Positions 57,536 to 64,000 of a stretch of 64,000 nucleotides of DNA are shown in pieces (position 1 is the first letter of the stretch; every line of letters begins with the position of its first letter). The translations under genes were made by a program, and so were the position numbers. The notes beneath the pieces are model-generated. The model did not search any database, was not told the DNA's origin, and worked only from the letters and a program-made list of their open reading frames with translations. Source of the DNA: Reticulitermes speratus (Eukaryota; Arthropoda; Insecta; Blattodea; Rhinotermitidae). The DNA lies in NCBI GenBank assembly GCA_021186555.1, contig JAJKFL010000039.1, positions 19,634,733 to 19,698,732 on the forward strand, in the 5' to 3' direction.

Positions 57536-60500
57536 CCGTCACAATTAAATAAGACCGAATCTATGCGAATGCCTGAATAATAACATGAAATGAGCGCTGC
57601 CCTTCTCGATCACACAATATAAGCTGACCATCCTTTATCCCATTGCTTTCCAAAATATGGCCTGCGGTGGATATATTGGTAAATACATATAAACGAGATA
57701 TTTCTTCTCACATCTCTCTCAAGAGCTAAATTTAGTCACTGGAGTGCGGTCTGTCTACCCTTGCCATAATCGTAAAGGAATGCTATGTAATTACGGTATC
57801 TAACACCCTGTCTTTAGGCCTAAATATTCCAGAAAGTAGCTATCCAAATTATTGTAGTTGGGTGTGTACTGAGAAGTGCAAAGTTAAGTTTGTCCACAGG
57901 TCACAGTAACACAGGATACAAATGTACAAAATGAAGCCTGCGAAAGAAATTCAATCCGGTGTGTGGTAATGTTGACATGTTAATTATATTCTGCCGATTG
58001 TTATAGATTTCTACTTTCCATCACCGTAGACGCAAAAAAAAAAATTATGATGACGTTGGTAATAAATCCATATTTTCACCAAAACGGAAATTTTGGGGTA
58101 CCTGCTACACGTATGTACAATGCTATACTATAAATTCGAGTTAACCTTTAAATACGGGGGGTGGAAATTTAAATTTTTAACCCACCCTTTACGCGAAACG
58201 TGAATATTATATGAACCAAAAAAAAGATAAAATTATTAAATGCACGGCTCTCATATTGTGCTTCATATTTTAAAAATGCTGTAAGTGTCCTTGTTGCCTA
58301 AATGTATAGAATACTGTTCTGGGGTGCTGCTGTAGACACGTCCCGCGTGTGGGACACCAGTATCTTAAATGTGAGACGTGAGAAAAGCAAGTGGGGCCTA
58401 GCTCCTTGTTGGGTTCAATACATGCCCTGACGTTTTTCAAAACACTAGTCAGAATACAAGATATCATGTCCCAGGATTAACGAGTAATGATGTTATCTTT
58501 GTGTATTTTTTTTTCTATCTACAGGGCCTGTTCAATTGGTGCAGGTAATTTTTTGGGCTATTTTACAACTTTCAGTTGGAACATTTTTCACGAGGCTGTT
58601 ATATCCGCTGTCACTTCGAAGTAATCAAACTCAGTTCACAAGTAAAAATAATTTCGCACTCTTTGGCTATTGGACCTAATGTCACATTGCTGTCATGGTC
58701 GGATGTTTCAAAGTCCGCCACTGCGAACTTGGACATGAGCCAGAGTGCGATTGTATAGGAACAGATGAAACTGAACTTCTCCTGGCACGTCCTTGAGTGG
58801 ATATTCCTGGCCAGTAATAGTCACATCTCAGCCTCCATTTTTCCGCACACCTTCCCGGTTTCAGGCAGTCTGCGTCCCACCTGCACGCCAGACCGTGATT
58901 GTCGGTACTAATGAAATCAGTGCTTAAATTTAATTTTGAGGACTTTAACAAATTTAATGTTGTTTCTTAAACACGCAAGTAGTTCAAGAAAAAGGAAAAG
59001 GAATTAATATTACCTTAGAAATGTTGTGCACCAGTTCACATTAGCAGTTGATGTTTGTTCGGCCTGCTGGTGGTGTTCCAGCTAGCAGTGGTTAAGCATT
59101 TTTCGTTCTACTATTGGTAATGAAGCGCCTGTGTTGATCGTGTGGAATAATTTGTTGAAGATAATGCTTGCTAAATTGGTCAAACTATTTTATGGAACCC
59201 GAAGGTTAATTACCATGTTTGCAGGAGTCCAGCACTGGTTCAAACGCTCAAGTGGTCATGTTTAATGAACTCCGTGATGCGTGACATATCTAGTTCAAAT
59301 TTTTGAAAATATTGTTATATTGTACTTTAGTTCCTTTCTGTCACTGCTCGCTGTTCGTTGTTTTTTTTTTTTTTTTTTTTTGAAACAAAACTCGGAGTAA
59401 ATGGCATACAGTGTAAATATTTTGTAGAATAACAAACCTTGGTCACGTTGGAGTCCGTTTCCCGGAAGTAACTGCCTTTTACTTAGTCCGGGACAAACGA
59501 ACACTGCATAGAATTCTGCATGCAATGTGGATGCTTCTGCAATTGCCATATTCCTTTCAGACTTGTGTGCGCAGTTGTGTTAGGCACCACACCGTAATGC
59601 CAGGAGTTTGAATCCCACTGTGCACGATCCGAAGGTGCATTGGCAAAGTGTTTAGTCTTCATTTCTTCCACAAGATTGAGGAAGACGCCTAAGAGATGAT
59701 GATGTAAAGAGTGAGAAAGATGAAGGTAGAGAAGGAGGAGAAGAAAAAGAATGAGATCAAAGTGACAAAATCACTTGTTACTGATATCTTGGGCCCCGAA
59801 AATAGGATAATCAAACTGAGGAAGTATACAGACATGCCTACGGAATGTGGAACGTGTGTAAGCATGTCTGAGGACCAGAAAATATAGAGTGAAAATCGAT
59901 ATAAAATGAACTGAAATGAACATGAACTGTTTAATGCGACAGCGTAAATAAAGGGAAAATCAAACGGGGAATGGTCTACTTTGATGTTTGTTGTTTTCGG
60001 GTCATGAAACTTTCCGAACTTCACTTCCTGAGATTTATCTGGGAAGGAAACATTGTGACAAGTGGTAGAGAAGAAAGGCAACGAAGCATGTGCTGATCAT
60101 TAACAGTATAATGTGCATATGTAGCAGTAATTTACGATTTGTGGTTTGAGTCATAAATAAATAAATTGGTTATGCACTTTCAACATGTTTATTGTGTCTG
60201 TATCTACCTCTCAGGTGGGATTCCGTTGTAAATGCTTGCTGTAGGGCATATAGGCCTATAATGTAATATGACACATCACGGCGGATATGATGCGATTCGT
60301 TCAATTATTTATTATTAGATTTCTTATATGGTCGGATTACATGAGAAGATGACCGTGAGTTGTCTGGTGTGACGCACCTTAGAACTACAGGCCTGCTTTA
60401 CTAGTGGCTGTAGACCTAGCTGGGTGCCTGTGGTGTTAGCTGCTCACACTGCTTATGGTTGTGACGTCACGTGTAAACAAAAGAACGGTCTTGCCGATTT

Positions 60501-60600
60501 GTCTGCGGAGAGATGTACCCACTGCAGTCTGGGCACCTTTTATTGACAGATGCTTTACTCGCAGTTTTCAATGTCGTTTAATATTGTACATACTCCGTGC
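57536..60600. other. No recognisable gene; simple runs
   Basis: About 3 kb. Poly-A runs near 58034, poly-T at 59360-59381. A possible tRNA-like B box, GAGTTTGAATCCCACTG, lies near 59605 with no body that I know. Nothing else was recognised. Confidence 0.45.
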
Positions 60601-60662
60601 AACTTACACACATAAATAAGTTTATCACCAACAAATGGCACTTGTCCATGAATAGAGAACCA

Positions 60663-60706
60663 CTCCTACGTGTTTCGGCTATTACTTAATAGCCATCTTC
60701 GGTATA
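60663..60706 (-). ncRNA. Hammerhead-like motif with perfect stem II
   Basis: Minus strand: CCGAAGA (one base off CTGAAGA), extra T, stem GGCTATT/AATAGCC of seven perfect pairs with a four-base loop, GAAACACGTA, GGAG. The ACGT palindrome is present two bases later than in the other copies. The 5' helix I strand is lost. Confidence 0.45.
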
Positions 60707-60714
60707 TATTGGCG

Positions 60715-60757
60715 CTCCTTGAAGATGGCTACAAATAATAACCGAAACACGTAGGAG
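60715..60757 (+). ncRNA. Hammerhead-like motif, right arm
   Basis: CTCC (60715-60718), then TTGAAGA in place of CTGAAGA, extra T, a decayed stem II, GAAACACGTA, GGAG (60754-60757). Helix I CTCC/GGAG is intact although the core and stem II are damaged, the reverse of the left arm. Confidence 0.45.
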
Positions 60758-60825
60758 TGGATCTCTATTCATGGACAAATGCAATTTGCTGGTAATAATC
60801 TTAGTTATTTGTATGCCAGCTCCGC

Positions 60826-61225
60826 GTTAATATTCTTTTTATTACAGATATGCATCCCTTATTGCAATGTCGTCACACTGCGTCAGAATACGATTAGTTT
60901 CCGTTGCATTTTTTTTTCAGTATTCACCACATCGAAATTTCTTTAAATAAACGTTGTAGATCTAAGAAACACTTGTGCTGTATTTCCCTCACTGAGTTTT
61001 ATACTTTGGGCCACTTTTGAGAAAACATCGATTTCAGCCTCCGTTAACGGAGAGGTTATCTTGAACTGATAAGAACCAATATTATATTCGCTTAGTAATC
61101 GTTGCTCCAGACAAAATTTTATCGAAATCTGTTTAGGCCTCCTAGTTTCGAACATGAAAGAGCATACAAACATAATCTCGGCATTATGCGTCCATCTTAT
61201 ACTCTTCCTTTAAAGAATATATAAT
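60826..61225. other. No recognisable feature
   Basis: Unrecognised. Confidence 0.4.
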
Positions 61226-61229
61226 AAAT

Positions 61230-61282
61230 GTTAAAATGACTTGCTACCTTTGACATGATCATAGGTAGCAAATCATTTTAAC
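61230..61282. other. 20-bp hairpin with 13-base loop
   Basis: GTTAAAATGACTTGCTACCT (61230-61249) is matched by AGGTAGCAAATCATTTTAAC (61263-61282) at 19 of 20 positions. It is shorter than a typical miRNA precursor and pairing does not extend outwards. Confidence 0.7.
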
Positions 61283-61604
61283 CACAGTTTTTAAGAATAT
61301 ATATTCTGCAGTATTTTATTGAAACTTTTGTATTCTTTTAAAGTTAAATTTCATGTTAATGTATGCACTAATGTGTAAAGCCTTTGATACTGTCATTTGT
61401 ACTGCAGTGAATTGCATAATGGCCCGAATGAGCCGCAACATGTTTAAGACGTATTACACGTGGTTGGGTAATCCCAGCAACACTGTATATGTCTGGTTTT
61501 AATTTCTATCATCTGTTCTTGTTATTCATTAAAATATATAATTTCAACGCGGGGATAGGATGTAAATTCTGTTCCTTATTTCCCGTTAGCGTTCTTTACA
61601 GAGT

Positions 61605-62055
61605 AAAAGAAAGAGCACCTTATGTGGAGACCACATCCGGCCGTCGGTATGTGCTTTTGCCGGATTTTAATCAAATTCGGTATAAGAGTTATTTAAAAAA
61701 GGGTTGTCAAGCAAACATAAATCTCGTTAAAATCGGCTCAGTGACAGTCATCCTTTACTTAAGGGCGTAAATTAATTTATACCCTACTGTCCATATTCCT
61801 TGACTGAGTTTGGTGAAAGTCGGTATAGGAGATCTCAATGCAATGCCGCTGAGGAATTGCGAGTTTCGTGAAAATCGGCACAGTGAAAGCCATAGTTTAC
61901 ATAGTGGTGTGTAAGAGTTACCGATTTAGGTGATACTCGGTGCGCGAGATCTGCACATTCTAACGCCGCTGAGTGTGAGCTTCGTTAAAATCGGCGCAGC
62001 GAAGGGCGTACTTTTCTTGTGGGCATAAATGAAATCACATTTACGCGTGTACCGT
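61605..62055. repeat. Dispersed repeat shared with 23030-23450
   Basis: GGAGACCACATCCGGCCGTC, CAAATTCGGTATAAGAG, GTTAAAATCGGCTCAGTGAC and TTTACTTAAGGGCGTAAATT, in the same order as the 23-kb copy. Sub-blocks of about 110 bases recur within it. Confidence 0.65.
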
Positions 62056-62267
62056 GATAGCGTATGATATTTATTTTGAAAGTAAATAAAGCCTCGGTAA
62101 AGTCAGTGTACTACGTCACGGAGTACATAATTTCCTCATTTTTATTATTGTTAAGAGTGTTTACCCCGACGATGGTTACCAGCAACGTTCTTGACCACGT
62201 ACGTGTTTTCTGCACGTGGTCCAACCGAGAGCTGATTATTTAAGTTACGGTTAAACACCACCTACCA

Positions 62268-62301
62268 CCCCCCCCCCCCTCCACACACACACACACACAC
62301 G
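62268..62301. repeat. Poly-C run joined to (CA)n
   Basis: About twelve C residues, then TCCACACACAC to CACGC. Confidence 0.9.
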
Positions 62302-63310
62302 CAGATGCTGAAATGCTTGGGTTATGAAAAAAATGTCATTCTGACCAAATGTGCTTAACAGCGTAGGATCTGTAAAGGTGTCAACACTGATGTCAACTGC
62401 ACATCTCTGACTGCTGAACCAGCCTGCTGTATGTCCTGCAGAAGAACGCTGGCTACTGATGCTACAGTCTGTCAGTGGTTACAGATAAGTGGCCGCTTTC
62501 CAAGAAGTCAACCACCAAATTTCTGCGCATAGTCCCTCCATCGGAGGCAACGGCCGACGGTATTGTAAAATACAGCATTTTGTAAGTTATCTTACGAGAA
62601 CGTTCCACTTACAGTTCCCCACTGAATCTAAGATATCAGTCCAGGTACAGAAATGCTTCTGCAAACATATGACAGCATTCTCTTATCTTGGCACGTGAAA
62701 TGTACTTGTAAATACAAGATTATGTAGTGTTTACAAGTGGAACTACTAACAATTTAGATGAAGGGCTGCAGAGCCTACGTCACTGCGGATTACATTCTTT
62801 TGTTTGTAGTTCATTTATCGACAGTGATGTCAGCTGCATACAGCAGGCCCTATACGCCGCAGCTATCATGAAACGTCCACTAATTGAGGTGCAGTTTAGG
62901 TATGCGCGTAATGGTCCTTGTGTGGTGGCTACCATAATGTTGGGTCAAATGACAAGCGGTTGCCTGAAGGCAGAAGTAGAGCCATCTCCAAAAACGTGGT
63001 GTGTATTGCATGGAAGTGTAGTTACGATACAGTGAATCAAGTATTTGTCACAACACCCAACTCCTAGGAAATCGTCTTAGTAGGACTACGGAAAATCTTG
63101 CTTGCCCCAATGAAGCCTTTGTGTAGACGAGCTACGAATTCAGACGAAGGCTCTTGAAAGGTCAAACGACACGAATTAAAATTATTTTAGTAGTTAGAAA
63201 GTAAAATTTTATGGTGCCGGCGACTTTGATGACGATGGTTCTGGCTAAGGTGATGAATAAACTGTCATATCCCAATCAGGTCTCCATAACTAAAGATTTT
63301 TTTTTTGTAT
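62302..63310. other. No recognisable feature
   Basis: A 102-codon plus frame (62727-63035) has no recognisable domain. Confidence 0.4.
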
Positions 63311-63315
63311 GGCTC

Positions 63316-63562
63316 GACAGCCTCATATGGGCCTGGGCCTCCTCGTTTCGTCGAGGTTTCATGGTCACACACTTTTTAGACACACCACAGTCGGTAGGAC
63401 TCCTCTGGACGAGGGACCAGCTCTTCGCAGAGACCTCTACCTGACATCACACAACACTCACAAGAGACAGACATCCATGCCCCCGGTGGGATTCGAACCC
63501 ACGATCCTAGTAAGCGAGCGGCCGAAGACCCACTCTTTAGACCGCACGGCCACTGGGATCGT
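63316..63562 (-). mobile_element. SINE family 2 copy
   Basis: The minus-strand head is seen on + as GGTGGGATTCGAACCCACGA and CCGCACGGCCACTGGGATCG. The body inverse includes GGACTCCTCTGGACGAGGGA. Full length. Confidence 0.8.
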
Positions 63563-64000
63563 CATAACTAACGATTAAGTTATACAAAATTATTATACCT
63601 GTTGTTTCCTGTGGTTGTAGAAAGTGGTCTGTCTTACTTCGATGGAAGAATTTAAACTCTCAAGTCTCCGAAAATAGAACAAAAAATACTGACTTTGAGG
63701 GTCTTTCTTGAATAGTTGACGCTTACTTAGATAATTAATAAATTCGCACTTTTTTCAACGTGGAGGTCCATTCCCGGATTCACGAAAGTCCATCATGTGA
63801 TTGAATCGTATAGATGTTTGAAAATGATTTCACATACGTTTTCTCAATTATTCGTACAATTAATTGATAAAACATACGCGAAACCATTGTGAATGGTCTA
63901 TGTGATGCAATTACAAAACCGGTATGGACGCGATGTAGTTCTTAGCTTTCGGAAATTAGAGATATCTGGGGGTTACTTCGCCTAAAGACGAAAACAGGTA
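63563..64000. other. No recognisable feature
   Basis: AT-rich, unrecognised. Confidence 0.4.

Larger units (their letters stand above)
60609..60825. mobile_element. Palindromic Penelope-like element, short loop
   Basis: Arms of about 100 bp (60609-60710 and 60718-60825) with an almost absent loop. Both hold CACTCCTACGTGTTTCGG or its inverse and GTCCATGAATAGAG or its inverse. Each arm has a hammerhead-like motif. No coding sequence. Confidence 0.65.

Overview
The window looks like repeat-rich nuclear DNA from an arthropod. The transposon remnants (mariner/Tc1, pogo/Tigger-type, Penelope-like, a non-LTR retrotransposon) and at least three tRNA-headed SINE families point to an insect. From memory of similar repeats I would guess a cockroach or a relative (Blattodea), but a database search would be needed to confirm that. 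I find no convincing intact protein-coding gene, no rRNA and no standalone tRNA gene. The longest open frames (up to about 190 codons) are antisense to a retrotransposon, lie in pyrimidine-rich low-complexity DNA, or match no family I know. The window is therefore either intergenic or part of a very large intron. One recursive-splice-like site (24905/24906, + strand) and one GC-rich, exon-like segment (about 22317-22383) are the only hints of a transcribed host gene.

Layout. 1-13 kb: a fragment of a LINE 3' end, an 85-bp minisatellite, a MITE-like repeat, SINE-1 copies, a long pyrimidine tract and a 53-bp minisatellite. 13-18 kb: a mariner-derived deletion element with long terminal inverted repeats, a Tigger-type MITE, and a palindromic Penelope-like remnant. 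18-28 kb: mostly unrecognised DNA with scattered LINE pieces, a degenerate 35-bp minisatellite and two more Penelope-like remnants. 28-33 kb is the richest part: two nearly full-length copies of one palindromic element with 10-bp target duplications, a third palindromic element of another family inserted in a mariner gene fragment, and a mariner 3' fragment inside one of the palindromes. 33-46 kb: SINE copies, a second MITE copy, a mariner fragment, a 58-bp minisatellite and a Tigger-type MITE. 46-64 kb: SINE and LINE fragments, an interrupted SINE, simple repeats, two hairpins and another palindromic element.

The most interesting signal is a recurring RNA-like motif. At least eight reasonably clear sites carry a hammerhead-ribozyme-like core (CTGANGA, one extra base, stem II, GAAA) followed directly by a short palindrome (ACGT, ACATGT, or a sequence close to ACCGGT) and then a helix I partner. 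Helix I differs between families but keeps its pairing (TACC/GGTA, CTCC/GGAG, AGGC/GCCT). The sites lie in inverted-repeat elements with 9-10 bp target duplications. This is what would be expected of non-autonomous Penelope-like elements with hammerhead motifs that act as dimers. Several copies are visibly decayed.
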